Source: Desulfovibrionaceae bacterium (GTDB lineage: Bacteria > Desulfobacterota > Desulfovibrionia > Desulfovibrionales > Desulfovibrionaceae). Taken from it: a DNA stretch of 64,000 bases. Location: contig CAJTFO010000002.1 of NCBI GenBank assembly GCA_910575755.1, positions 248,001 to 312,000 of the forward strand. The letters run 5' to 3'. Shown one piece after another: positions 41,258-50,637 of this stretch (the stretch's first letter is position 1; every line of letters begins with the position of its first letter). The position numbers and the translations under genes are program-made. The notes under the pieces are model-generated. The model saw only the letters and a program-made list of their open reading frames with translations, did not search any database and was not told where the DNA came from.

Positions 41258-42928
41258 ATGGGTATTGTGCTGCAAGGCGTGAGTTTGCTGCTGATGGGGG
41301 GGCTGGCCGTCATGGGGCCGGCCAGTGTTGTATTCTGGATAGTGCTGGCGGGTCTGGCCGTCTGCGCCGTGGCTGACCTGTATCTGTGGCTGTTGCTCCG
41401 GCGAAAGCAGGCGGAGCTGGCGGCCTTTGCCCACAGCCTGCGCGACGCGGGCGGCCCCGCGCCGCAAGGCGATGTTCTGGAGCGCGTGCGCCGCAGCCTG
41501 GCGGACATGCAGGCCGCGCGCAAACAGGCCGCTGAGGCTGCGCAAGCCGAAGCGCGCGACCTGCGCGGCGCGGTCGAGAGTCTGCGCAGCCAGCTGGACG
41601 AGGCGCGCGAGCATGCGCGGGAAATGACCGACAAACTGGCGCAGAGCGCGCCCGTGCTGGACAAGGCCCGCAAGGTCTGCCACAAGCTGTCCACGGATGT
41701 GCGCCATTTGTCTCAACTGGTCGCGGATGTGGACAAGGGTGTGGAAGTGCAGCGCGTGCGTCTGGGTGAAACCGGCGGAGCCATGGAGCGCGTGGCCGAG
41801 GCCGCGCAGGAGTCCTCCATACGCGTGCGCGAAGTGTCGGACAATGCCGAGACTTCACGCGGGCAGGCTGTTACCGGCGAAGCGGAAGTGCGCGGCGCGG
41901 TGACTTCCATCGAAACGGTCAAGAGCACCATTCTGCATCTCAAGGAAGCCATGGCCGGCCTGGGCGAAAAGGCCAGCAACATCGGTCAGGTCATGAACGT
42001 CATTAATGAAGTGGCGGATCAGACCAATCTGCTGGCGCTCAATGCGGCCATTGAGGCGGCGCGCGCGGGCGAGGCCGGGCGCGGTTTCGCCGTGGTGGCC
42101 GACGAGGTGCGCAAACTGGCTGAAAAGACCATGGGCGCCACCAAGGAAGTGGAGGAAGCCGTCCGCGCGATCCAGGAAGAAACGCAACGCAATGTGGAAA
42201 ATGTGGACGAGGCCGCGCGGCTGACCGTGGAAAGCGCCGAGCGGGCCTCCCGCGCCGGGCAGTTTATGGGCAATATCGTGGGCGGCATGGAAGAAACCGC
42301 CGAACATCTGAAAATCATTGCCCAGGGCGCGGTTAAACAGTCCGAAAGCAGCACGCAGACCAACAGCGCCCTGGAGGAAATTCTGCATGTGGCCGAAAGC
42401 ACGGCGACCAATATGGAAACCTTTATGGCGGCCCTGCTTTCGTTCAAAAGCGGCATGGAAGAACTGGACATGATCGTCAACGCGCTGGTGACGGGCGATT
42501 ACGACCAGGCCGCCGCCACGGACAAATTCGTGCAATGGACGCCCAGGCTGGATCTGCATGTGCCGGCCATCGACGGGCAGCACCGCCAGCTCTGCGCATA
42601 CATCAATGATCTTTACCGGGCCATGAAGAATAACCGCACCGGCGAGGAGCTTCAGGCCATTGTGAAGAAATTGCGGGACTACACGGCCTCGCATTTCAGC
42701 GACGAGGAAAAGATTTTTGCGGCTTCGCACTATCCCGGCACGGCCGAGCACAAGGCCATTCACCGCAAGTTTGTGGCCAAGCTGGACGAATTTGAGCAGC
42801 AGCTCGAAAACGGCACAGCCACGGTGAGCATGGATCTGCTGAGTTTTCTCAAGGATTGGCTCATCAACCATATCGCGGGCACAGACCCCACCTATCTGCC
42901 CTATATCAAGAATATGATCAGGCAGTAA
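41258..42928 (+). CDS. Methyl-accepting chemotaxis protein with C-terminal hemerythrin domain
   Basis: Start at 41258 (MGIVLQG) follows GAGG by seven bases. The 556-residue protein has two adjacent N-terminal transmembrane helices (about 5-25, 28-48) with almost no periplasmic loop and a coiled region. The MCP signalling tip is [20 protein letters not shown] near residue 250, followed by a cytoplasmic bacteriohemerythrin domain (about 430-556). Iron ligands are visible: [28 protein letters not shown] and INHIAGTD. This matches the DcrH idea: diiron O2 sensing by a cytoplasmic C-terminal domain coupled to CheA/CheW. It should report oxygen or redox state in an anaerobe. Confidence 0.92.
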   Translation: MGIVLQGVSLLLMGGLAVMGPASVVFWIVLAGLAVCAVADLYLWLLLRRKQAELAAFAHSLRDAGGPAPQGDVLERVRRSLADMQAARKQAAEAAQAEARDLRGAVESLRSQLDEAREHAREMTDKLAQSAPVLDKARKVCHKLSTDVRHLSQLVADVDKGVEVQRVRLGETGGAMERVAEAAQESSIRVREVSDNAETSRGQAVTGEAEVRGAVTSIETVKSTILHLKEAMAGLGEKASNIGQVMNVINEVADQTNLLALNAAIEAARAGEAGRGFAVVADEVRKLAEKTMGATKEVEEAVRAIQEETQRNVENVDEAARLTVESAERASRAGQFMGNIVGGMEETAEHLKIIAQGAVKQSESSTQTNSALEEILHVAESTATNMETFMAALLSFKSGMEELDMIVNALVTGDYDQAAATDKFVQWTPRLDLHVPAIDGQHRQLCAYINDLYRAMKNNRTGEELQAIVKKLRDYTASHFSDEEKIFAASHYPGTAEHKAIHRKFVAKLDEFEQQLENGTATVSMDLLSFLKDWLINHIAGTDPTYLPYIKNMIRQ

Positions 42929-42958
42929 GCCGCCGCATTTCCTGGAAATTTTCATTAC

Positions 42959-42990
42959 CCAGGCGCCCGGATACGGATTCGGGCGCCTGG
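42959..42990 (+). terminator. Terminator of the hemerythrin chemoreceptor gene
   Basis: CCAGGCGCCCG and its complement form an 11 bp stem with a ten-base loop, followed by CGTTTTC, 30 bp after the stop. Confidence 0.75.
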
Positions 42991-43002
42991 CGTTTTCAGA
43001 GC

Positions 43003-43084
43003 AGGCATCTGATGAAATCGGGTAAATGCCCTGTTTTTCCGCAAAATGACGGCGGCGAACAGATTGAAAATTTACATTTTCAGC
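43003..43084. repeat. Dispersed intergenic repeat, copy 1
   Basis: The unit runs from CATCTGATGAAATCGGGTAAATG through CCGCAAAATGACGGCGGCGAAC and AGATTGAAAATTTACATTTTCA. A second, inverted copy with an extra insert lies at about 53955-54090. It contains the same CTGATGAAATC / TAAATGC block that relates it to the GAGCATTT palindromes. Confidence 0.6.
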
Positions 43085-43124
43085 GGCCAGACGGTGACGA
43101 CCGCCGTGCATGCGCGCAGAAAGA

Positions 43125-43158
43125 CAACGCCCCCGCGCTTGTGGCGCGAGGGCGTTTC
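43125..43158 (-). terminator. Terminator of pdxST
   Basis: On the minus strand AAACGCCCTCGCGCC pairs with GCGCGGGGGCGTT (one mismatch) and is followed by GTCTTTC, 20 bp after the pdxT stop. Confidence 0.6.
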
Positions 43159-43178
43159 ATTTGGACGGGGAGGGCGGC

Positions 43179-43757
43179 TCAGTTCCCGCACATGTCAAGA
43201 AAATAGCGGTGCAGCCGGGTATCAGGCGTCAGTTCGGGGTGAAAGGATGTGGCCAGCACATTGTCCTGGCGCACGGCCACGGCCTGCCCCCTGACCTCGG
43301 CCAGCACGCGCACGCGCGACCCCACGCCGGTCAGCACGGGCGCGCGGATGAATACCGCCGGAAACGGGGGCAGGCCCAGTTCCGGCAGATCCAGCTCGGT
43401 TTCAAAGCTGTCCACCTGTCGGCCGAAGGCGTTGCGGCGCACCGTGGCGTCCAGCACGCCCAGACGGGGCTGGGTGGAGTTTTCAATCTCGCGGCACAGC
43501 AGGATCAGCCCCGCGCAACTGCCATAGACCGGCATGCCGTTTTCAATGCGCTGCCGCAGGGGATCAAGCATGCCCAGCTCCACCAGCAGTTTGCCCATGG
43601 TGGTGCTTTCGCCGCCGGGAATGATCATGGCGTCGATGCCGTCCATATGCCCAAGCTGGCGCACCTCGCGGGCCTCGGCGCCCAGGCGCGTCACCGCAGC
43701 CGCATGCTCGCGAAAGGCCCCTTGCAGCGCCAGAACACCCACGCAGGGTCTGACCAT
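43179..43757 (-). CDS. pdxT: Pyridoxal 5'-phosphate synthase glutaminase subunit
   Basis: The start at 43757 (MVRPCVGVLALQG) overlaps nothing and lies one base past the pdxS stop. The 192-residue class I glutaminase has GVLALQGAFREH, the oxyanion segment PGGESTTMGK, the nucleophile Cys in YGSCAGLILL near residue 78 and the His-Glu pair in TSFHPELTPDTRLH. It releases ammonia from glutamine for PdxS in the deoxyxylulose-phosphate-independent vitamin B6 pathway. Length is normal for the family (about 190-200). Confidence 0.95.
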   Translation of the reverse strand: MVRPCVGVLALQGAFREHAAAVTRLGAEAREVRQLGHMDGIDAMIIPGGESTTMGKLLVELGMLDPLRQRIENGMPVYGSCAGLILLCREIENSTQPRLGVLDATVRRNAFGRQVDSFETELDLPELGLPPFPAVFIRAPVLTGVGSRVRVLAEVRGQAVAVRQDNVLATSFHPELTPDTRLHRYFLDMCGN

Positions 43758-43758
43758 C

Positions 43759-44640
43759 TTACCAGCCCCGTTCCTGCATGCGTTCGGCGTCCGGGATGGA
43801 GGAAATCTCAATGCCCACCATGGGTTCGCCCAGATCGCGGGAGATTTCGGCCAGCAAGGCGTAATCCTTGTAGTTGGTCACGGCCTGCACAATGGCCTTG
43901 GCCCGCTTGGCCGGATCGCCGGATTTGAAGATGCCCGAACCAACAAACACGCCGTCGCAGCCCAGATGCATCATCAGGGCCGCATCGGCCGGGGTGGCGA
44001 TGCCGCCGGCGGCGAAATTGACCACGGGCAGGCGGCCTTCATTGCGCACAGCCAGGCATATTTCCAGAGGCGCGCCGCACTCCTTGGCGAAATTGGGCAC
44101 TTCGGCGTCGGGCAGGGCGCAGAGCATGCGGATTTCGTCCATGACCTGGCGGCAGTGGCGCACGGCTTCCACCACGTTGCCGGTGCCGGGCTCGCCCTTG
44201 GTGCGGATCATGGCCGCGCCTTCGGCGATGCGGCGCAGGGCCTCGCCCAGATTGCGGCAACCGCAGACAAAGGGCACGGTGAAGTCGCGCTTGTCGATGT
44301 GGTAACGGTCGTCGGCGGGGGTCAGCACTTCGCTTTCGTCAATATAGTCCACGCCCAGGGCTTCCAGAACGCGCGCTTCCACAAAGTGGCCAATGCGCGC
44401 CTTGGCCATGACCGGTATGCTGACCACTTCCATGATCTTTTTGACGATGGTGGGATCGGCCATGCGGGCCACGCCGCCGGCGGCGCGGATGTCGGCGGGC
44501 ACGCGCTCCAGGGCCATAACGGCGCAGGCGCCCGCTTCCTCGGCGATTTTGGCCTGTTCGGGGGTGGTGACATCCATGATCACGCCGCCCTTGAGCATTT
44601 CGGCAAGGCCGGTCTTGAGGCGGATGGTGCCCTGTTCCAT
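43759..44640 (-). CDS. pdxS: Pyridoxal 5'-phosphate synthase subunit
   Basis: Start at 44640 ([20 protein letters not shown]) follows AAGGAG by seven bases; the open frame further upstream has no support. The 293-residue TIM-barrel protein has [41 protein letters not shown] and [30 protein letters not shown], all diagnostic. It condenses ribose-5-phosphate, glyceraldehyde-3-phosphate and ammonia to pyridoxal phosphate. PLP-dependent enzymes (tpa, RfbH-like) elsewhere in the window use its product. It is co-transcribed with pdxT. Confidence 0.97.
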   Translation of the reverse strand: MEQGTIRLKTGLAEMLKGGVIMDVTTPEQAKIAEEAGACAVMALERVPADIRAAGGVARMADPTIVKKIMEVVSIPVMAKARIGHFVEARVLEALGVDYIDESEVLTPADDRYHIDKRDFTVPFVCGCRNLGEALRRIAEGAAMIRTKGEPGTGNVVEAVRHCRQVMDEIRMLCALPDAEVPNFAKECGAPLEICLAVRNEGRLPVVNFAAGGIATPADAALMMHLGCDGVFVGSGIFKSGDPAKRAKAIVQAVTNYKDYALLAEISRDLGEPMVGIEISSIPDAERMQERGW

Positions 44641-44825
44641 AGCTGTACTCCTTCTATGCCGGGGAAGCCCCGGCGGATGATTTTGGCGGATCGCCGCTCG
44701 TGCCAGCGGCGGTGCAGGCGTGTATATATGCGATAATCCACCGACTGACAATACATCCGCGGCAAACGCCGGCGGCTTGCGCTCGGGCACGGCAACGGCT
44801 ATGCTGATCAACCCCAAGGAAAATT

Positions 44826-45710
44826 ATGGAAGCCACATTGTGCCTCAGACTGCCCTTTCTGCGCGGGCCGCTGCCCCGGGGGCTGGACCCGGACGCGTCC
44901 TCCGCCCCGGCCTGGCCGGGAGCCCTGCGCCTCTGGCCCGGCCTGCCGGATGCGCTTTGTATTGGTGACGCCCCCGCGGATGCCGCCGCTGGCCCGAATC
45001 CCGCGCGCTATCGTCCGGTCGACTACCCCTTCAGCCAGCGCGAGGCCGCGGCCTGTCTGGCGGATCTGCGCCAGATGGACGCGGCGGCCCTTTCCGGCCT
45101 GCCTCTGGGCGCCGCCGTGGCGGGCAACGCCCGCAACGCGCGGCAACTGGCCGAGCTGGCCGCGCTGCAAGAGCTGGACGGACGCAACGGCCCGGCCCCC
45201 GCGGCGGCGGAAAGCGCCCGCCGGGAGCGGCTGGCGCGTGAACAGGCCCAAAAGGCCCTGCTCTGGCTCTGGCTTCAGGAAGAACGCCTGGCTGAACTGG
45301 CCGATCTGGCCCGGCGTTACGCGGACAACGCGGGCCGCCTGACCGCCGCCCTGGGCGTGGAGGAGGACGAGAGTCCGCGCCTGTTGCCTTTTGGGGGCGC
45401 ATCCATAGCTCTGGACCCGGCGCTGGTTCCTCCGTGGCGGCTGGCGGCGGTCAATGCCGCGCATTTTCTGCCCGGGGACGCGGTCGTGGCGGCGGAAGGC
45501 CCCATGCGCGCCGATTTGCTGGAGCGGCTCGACTTCAGCCCCGCGCCGCACTATGCGGCATTGCTGGGCTGCCCGGAGGAGCGGGCCGGCGAGATTGTGC
45601 GGGCCCGCGCTCCGCTCTGGCGGGCGCTGGGGCATTCGCGTGCGCCGGGACGGGACGCGGACGGCCCCCTGAGCGTGGAGCGCGTCTGGCTGACCTGGAG
45701 GCGCGCATGA
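44826..45710 (+). CDS. Hypothetical protein, no recognised domain
   Basis: A 294-residue, Ala/Leu/Arg-rich protein with AAGGA five bases before the ATG. No signal peptide, membrane segment or catalytic motif is visible. A helical middle part (ARQLAELAALQELDG to RRYADNAGRLTAALG) is followed by a hydrophobic C-terminal segment containing PWRLAAVNAAHFLPGD. The stop overlaps the start of the HAD phosphatase gene (ATGA), so the two are made together and may act in one pathway. The codon usage matches neighbouring core genes, which argues for a real gene. Confidence 0.7.
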   Translation: MEATLCLRLPFLRGPLPRGLDPDASSAPAWPGALRLWPGLPDALCIGDAPADAAAGPNPARYRPVDYPFSQREAAACLADLRQMDAAALSGLPLGAAVAGNARNARQLAELAALQELDGRNGPAPAAAESARRERLAREQAQKALLWLWLQEERLAELADLARRYADNAGRLTAALGVEEDESPRLLPFGGASIALDPALVPPWRLAAVNAAHFLPGDAVVAAEGPMRADLLERLDFSPAPHYAALLGCPEERAGEIVRARAPLWRALGHSRAPGRDADGPLSVERVWLTWRRA

Positions 45711-46378
45711 GCAAAACGCTTTTCCCGCGCGGTCTGGGCGGCGTGATTTTCGACTGCGACGGCGTGATGATCAATTCCCGCGCGGCCAATGAGCAATTCT
45801 ACAACCGCGTGCTGGCCTATTTCGACCTGCCGCCCATGACGCCGGAGCAGGAGGCCTATTCCTTCATGGCCACGGCGGGGCAGGCCCTGCGGCACATTCT
45901 GCCCGAGCGTCTGCACGGCGAGATCGACCGCGTGACCAGGGACGAGATCAACTACCAGCGCGACATTCTGCCCCTGCTGCGCCTCATGCCCGGTTTCCGC
46001 CAGTTCGCGGAGGCGCTGCACGCCAGCGGCGTGCGCACGGCCATTGCCACCAACCGCACGGGGCAGGGCATGCAAAGGGTTCTGGACTTTTTCGCCTTGC
46101 CCTCCTATTTTGATCCTGTGGTTACGGCGAGCAACGCCGCGCCCAAGCCCTCGCCCGAGGGCGTGTTGCGCATCTGCGCGGCTTGGGGCGCGCACCCTGA
46201 GGATGTGCTCTTTGTGGGCGACAGCGTTCATGACAGGCAGGCCGCCGAAGCGGCGGGGGCGACGTTCGCCGCCTTCAACGGCGGCGCCCTGCAAGGCCAA
46301 ATCGTCGCGCCGGATTTCGCCGTTCTGGGCCGCGCCCTGGCTCCGTTCCTGGCGCGCGGCCATGAATTCACCCCTTAA
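45707..46378 (+). CDS. HAD-superfamily phosphatase (phosphoglycolate phosphatase-like)
   Basis: A 223-residue HAD hydrolase. Motif I is IFDCDGVMINS (nucleophile and acid Asp near residues 16 and 18), motif II is AIATNRTG (Thr/Asn instead of the usual Ser/Thr), motif III is the Lys of NAAPKPSPEGVL, and motif IV is DVLFVGDSVHDRQAA. A helical cap between motif I and II (about 25-95) places it in subfamily IA with Gph/PpaX. Physiological substrate not predictable. It overlaps the upstream hypothetical gene by 4 bp and is followed 18 bp later by the YggT gene. Confidence 0.85.
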   Translation: MSKTLFPRGLGGVIFDCDGVMINSRAANEQFYNRVLAYFDLPPMTPEQEAYSFMATAGQALRHILPERLHGEIDRVTRDEINYQRDILPLLRLMPGFRQFAEALHASGVRTAIATNRTGQGMQRVLDFFALPSYFDPVVTASNAAPKPSPEGVLRICAAWGAHPEDVLFVGDSVHDRQAAEAAGATFAAFNGGALQGQIVAPDFAVLGRALAPFLARGHEFTP

Positions 46379-46396
46379 GCTTAGGTCGGAGATGAG

Positions 46397-46699
46397 ATGA
46401 TTGTGCTTGCCAATACGCTGAGCGCCATAGCACTGGTGCTGGGTTCGCTGCTGAACATTTATTTCTGGATTGTCATCATTGCAGTCGTGCTGACCTGGGT
46501 GCGGCCCGATCCTTACAATCCCATAGTGCGGACCCTGCGTCTCCTGACAGAGCCGGTCTTTTACCGGGTGCGCAAATGGCTGCCTTTCACCTACACGAGC
46601 GGCCTGGATTTCTCGCCTGTGGTGGTGTTGCTGGGCATTGAGCTGATCAACCGCATTGTGATCGCCTCGCTGGCCCAGTATGCCGTTGCCCTGCATTAA
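46397..46699 (+). CDS. YggT-family membrane protein
   Basis: A 100-residue protein with two hydrophobic segments (about 7-34 and 73-92) and the YggT pattern VVLTWVRPDPYNPIVRTLRL followed by TEPVFYRVRKWLP. Family members are small inner-membrane proteins linked to osmotic response or, in some bacteria, cell division; the precise role is not established. It stands 18 bp after the HAD gene and probably shares its transcript. Confidence 0.88.
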   Translation: MIVLANTLSAIALVLGSLLNIYFWIVIIAVVLTWVRPDPYNPIVRTLRLLTEPVFYRVRKWLPFTYTSGLDFSPVVVLLGIELINRIVIASLAQYAVALH

Positions 46700-46885
46700 G
46701 GGCGTTTTCTGGAACGTTTTCTTGCCTTGCCGGTCGCGCCGGAGTTTTGCCCTGCCGGGAGCAAAGGCCGCACAGGGAAAACGGGCAGCGCCGCGTTGCA
46801 GTTTTCATGTCTCAAGGCCGGAATGCCCAGAAGGGCGTTTTGCGCGGTTCGTCCGCACTTCAACATCTAACGCTGGAGATTTCTT

Positions 46886-47113
46886 ATGGATCAGCATGAA
46901 ATTGATCTGCTGGAAAAGTACGCGCCCACTGATCCGGAGCTGAAATCCCTTTGGGAAGACCATGTTCTCTATGAAAAGCAGGTGGAAAAGCTGGAAGGCA
47001 AAAGCTACCGCACGCCCACCGAGGAGCAGACCCTGAAGCAACTGAAGAAGCAGAAGCTGGAAGGCAAAACCAGACTGATGGACATTCTGGATCGTCTGAA
47101 AAAGCAAGACTAA
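46886..47113 (+). CDS. DUF465 (YdcH-like) small coiled-coil protein
   Basis: A 75-residue charged helical protein. The core is DPELKSLWEDHVLYEKQVEKL followed by EEQTLKQLKKQKLEGKTRLMDIL, the DUF465 pattern of two antiparallel helices with H..Y.k.v..L and LKKqKL.lKd. Function unknown in the family. It lies 24 bp before ilvB and may be the first gene of the ilv operon. Confidence 0.85.
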   Translation: MDQHEIDLLEKYAPTDPELKSLWEDHVLYEKQVEKLEGKSYRTPTEEQTLKQLKKQKLEGKTRLMDILDRLKKQD

Positions 47114-47137
47114 TAACAGGGTTGAGGAGCCGGTTTT

Positions 47138-48832
47138 ATGGAATGCACAGGTGCGCAGATTCTTCTTGAATCCCTGAAGCGTGAGGGCGTGGACGTGCTG
47201 TTCGGCTATCCGGGCGGCGCGGTGATCGATATTTATGACGAGCTGCCGCGACATCCCGAGATCCGTCATGTGCTGGTCCGCCATGAGCAGGGAGCTGTGC
47301 ACGCGGCTGACGGCTATGCCCGCGCCTCCGGCAAGGTGGGGATATGCCTCGTGACCTCCGGGCCGGGCGCCACCAATACGGTGACGGGCATAGCCACAGC
47401 ATATTCCGACTCCATTCCTCTGGTTGTCGTCACGGGTCAGGTTCCCACCAGACTCATCGGCAATGACGCCTTTCAGGAAGTGGACATTGTGGGCATTACC
47501 CGCCCCTGCACCAAACACAACTTTCTTGTCAAGGACGTAAGCAAGCTGGCCCTGACCATCCGTCAGGCCTTTTATCTGGCCCGCTCCGGGCGGCCCGGCC
47601 CGGTGCTGGTGGACCTGCCCAAGGACGTGGTGCAGGCCAGGGCGGAATTTGTCTGGCCCGAAGACATCTACATGCGCAGCTACAATCCCACCTACAAGCC
47701 CAATCTCAACCAGTTGCGGCGCACGGTGGAGGAGCTGACCCAGGCCAGACGGCCGGTGCTGCTCTCCGGCGGCGGCGTGATCATGTCCAATGCCGCCGAC
47801 GAGGTGGCCGCGCTGGCGCGCCGCCTGCACATCCCTGTGGCCTGCACGCTCATGGGGCTGGGCGGCTTTCCGGCCACGGACCCCCTTTCGCTGGGCATGG
47901 TGGGCATGCACGGCGCCTACGCCGCCAATCTCGCCATCAACAACGCGGATCTGCTGGTCTGCGCGGGCGCGCGCTTTGATGACCGCGTTACCGGCAAACT
48001 GGCGGCCTTTGCGCCCAAGGCGCGCATCGTGCACATTGACATTGATCCCACGTCCATCCGCAAGAATGTGGAAGTGCATGTGCCGGTGGTGGGCGACTGC
48101 AAGCTGGCCCTGGCGGGCATTATGGAAATCTGCGAGGCCAGGCTGGCCGGCAGGGACTGGGCCGCCGAACATGCGGAATGGGTCAGGGCCGTGACCGAAT
48201 GGAAGCGAAGCAAGCCCCTCGGCTACCAGAAAAGCGAAAACAGCATCAAACCCCAACAGGTGGTGGAAGCCCTGCGCGAACTCACCCGCGGCGACGCCAT
48301 CATCGCCACGGAAGTGGGGCAGCACCAGATGTGGGCGGCGCAGTTCTACAGCTTCACCAAGCCGCGCACCCTGCTGACCAGCGGCGGCCTGGGCACTATG
48401 GGCTATGGTTTTCCCGCGGCCATTGGCGCGCAGTTCGCCCTGCCGGACAAGATGGTCATCACCGTGGCCGGCGACGCCTCGCTGCAGATGAACATTCAGG
48501 AACTGGCCACGGCCGTGGCCTATAATCTTCCTGTCAAGGTGGTCATTCTGAACAATCGTCATCTTGGCATGGTGCGCCAGTGGCAGGAGCTTTTCTACAA
48601 TCACAATTACAGCTCCACCAATATGGAGGCCCAGCCCGACTTTGTGAAGCTGGCCGAGGCCTACGGGGCCGAAGGCTATCGCATTGAAAAGCCCGCGGAT
48701 CTTCTGCCCGAGCTGGAAAAGGCCCTGGCCACGCCCAAGCCCGCTTTCATCGACGTGGTGGTGGAGCGGGAGGAAAACGTCTATCCCATTGTGCCCGCCG
48801 GCGCGGCGCTGGATGAAATGCTGCTGGTGTAG
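47138..48832 (+). CDS. ilvB: Acetolactate synthase large subunit
   Basis: A 564-residue ThDP enzyme. The N-terminal domain has VLFGYPGGAVIDIYDEL and the catalytic Glu in VRHEQGAVHAADGYARASG; the FAD-binding middle domain has GARFDDRVTGKLAAFAP; the C-terminal domain binds ThDP-Mg with AGDASLQMNIQELATAVAYN and NNRHLGMVRQWQ. It makes acetolactate (or acetohydroxybutyrate) from pyruvate, the first common step of branched-chain amino acid synthesis. The regulatory subunit follows 9 bp later and reductoisomerase after that. Confidence 0.97.
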   Translation: MECTGAQILLESLKREGVDVLFGYPGGAVIDIYDELPRHPEIRHVLVRHEQGAVHAADGYARASGKVGICLVTSGPGATNTVTGIATAYSDSIPLVVVTGQVPTRLIGNDAFQEVDIVGITRPCTKHNFLVKDVSKLALTIRQAFYLARSGRPGPVLVDLPKDVVQARAEFVWPEDIYMRSYNPTYKPNLNQLRRTVEELTQARRPVLLSGGGVIMSNAADEVAALARRLHIPVACTLMGLGGFPATDPLSLGMVGMHGAYAANLAINNADLLVCAGARFDDRVTGKLAAFAPKARIVHIDIDPTSIRKNVEVHVPVVGDCKLALAGIMEICEARLAGRDWAAEHAEWVRAVTEWKRSKPLGYQKSENSIKPQQVVEALRELTRGDAIIATEVGQHQMWAAQFYSFTKPRTLLTSGGLGTMGYGFPAAIGAQFALPDKMVITVAGDASLQMNIQELATAVAYNLPVKVVILNNRHLGMVRQWQELFYNHNYSSTNMEAQPDFVKLAEAYGAEGYRIEKPADLLPELEKALATPKPAFIDVVVEREENVYPIVPAGAALDEMLLV

Positions 48833-48841
48833 GAGATGGCT

Positions 48842-49330
48842 ATGCAACGACACGTGCTTTCCGTGCTGGTGGAAAACGAACCCGGCGTGCTTTCCCGCGT
48901 GGTGGGCCTGTTCAGCGGGCGCGGCTTCAATATTGATTCGCTCAATGTGGCCCCGGCCCTTGAAGAGGGCGTTTCGCACATGACCATCACCACCTATGGC
49001 GACAGTATGATTCTTGAGCAGATCATGAAGCATCTGCACAAAATCGTTTCCGTCATCAAGGTGACGGATTTTGCGGACACCCTCGCCGTGGAGCGGGAGA
49101 TGATGTTCGTCAAGGTACAGGCCGAAGGGCCCATGCGCGGTGAAATTCTGCGCACGGTGGAGATTTTTCGCTGCAAGGTTGTGGACGTGAGCAGCAATGA
49201 AATGACCATTGAGGCCACGGGCGACCATGACAAGCTGGAGGCCATCATCAGCCTGCTGCAACGTTTTGGCATCAAGGAACTGGCGCGCACGGGCTCAGTG
49301 GCCATGCGCCGCTCCAAGAAGGCGGATTGA
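48842..49330 (+). CDS. ilvN: Acetolactate synthase small (regulatory) subunit
   Basis: Start at 48842 is chosen because GGAG lies six bases upstream; the ATG at 48836 directly abuts that RBS. The 162-residue protein has the ACT domain RHVLSVLVENEPGVLSRVVGLFSGRGFNIDSL (split here as VLVENEPGVLSRVVGLFS and GRGFNIDSLNV) and the C-terminal IlvN domain (GDHDKLEAIISLLQRFGIKE). It carries the valine feedback site and activates IlvB. A possible attenuator-like hairpin lies downstream at 49359-49404. Confidence 0.95.
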   Translation: MQRHVLSVLVENEPGVLSRVVGLFSGRGFNIDSLNVAPALEEGVSHMTITTYGDSMILEQIMKHLHKIVSVIKVTDFADTLAVEREMMFVKVQAEGPMRGEILRTVEIFRCKVVDVSSNEMTIEATGDHDKLEAIISLLQRFGIKELARTGSVAMRRSKKAD

Positions 49331-49452
49331 CGCGCCGCCCGCAAAGGTGCATGCAAGGGCAAGGGAGAAGGGAGCGCGGCGCGCCGAGCCATTTCTCCTT
49401 GCCGTATTTTCCCTCCGCATGTGCGGCCGGGAGGCGTTGTGTTTAACCGTGA

Positions 49453-50475
<1,023 letters not shown>

Positions 50476-50509
50476 GCGCAGGCATCACATCCCGTGCTGT
50501 TTTGCTCCA

Positions 50510-50534
50510 GGAGCGCTTCGGCGCTCCTTTTTTT
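50510..50534 (+). terminator. Terminator of the ilv operon
   Basis: GGAGCGC-TTCG-GCGCTCC, a UUCG tetraloop hairpin, is followed by seven T, 34 bp after ilvC. Confidence 0.93.
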
Positions 50535-50579
50535 GTTTGAAGGAAATCCGGTCTCCGCTGGCGGGGATTGCCTCATGAA

Positions 50580-50609
50580 AAAAAAAGAACCGGCCGTGTG
50601 AGCCGGTTC
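50580..50609 (-). terminator. Terminator of the downstream chemoreceptor gene
   Basis: On the minus strand GAACCGGC pairs with GCCGGTTC around a seven-base loop and is followed by TTCTTTTTTTTT-type T-rich sequence, 29 bp after the receptor stop. Confidence 0.88.
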
Positions 50610-50637
50610 CCCGTGGCAAACGTGTTCCAGGGTCTGA

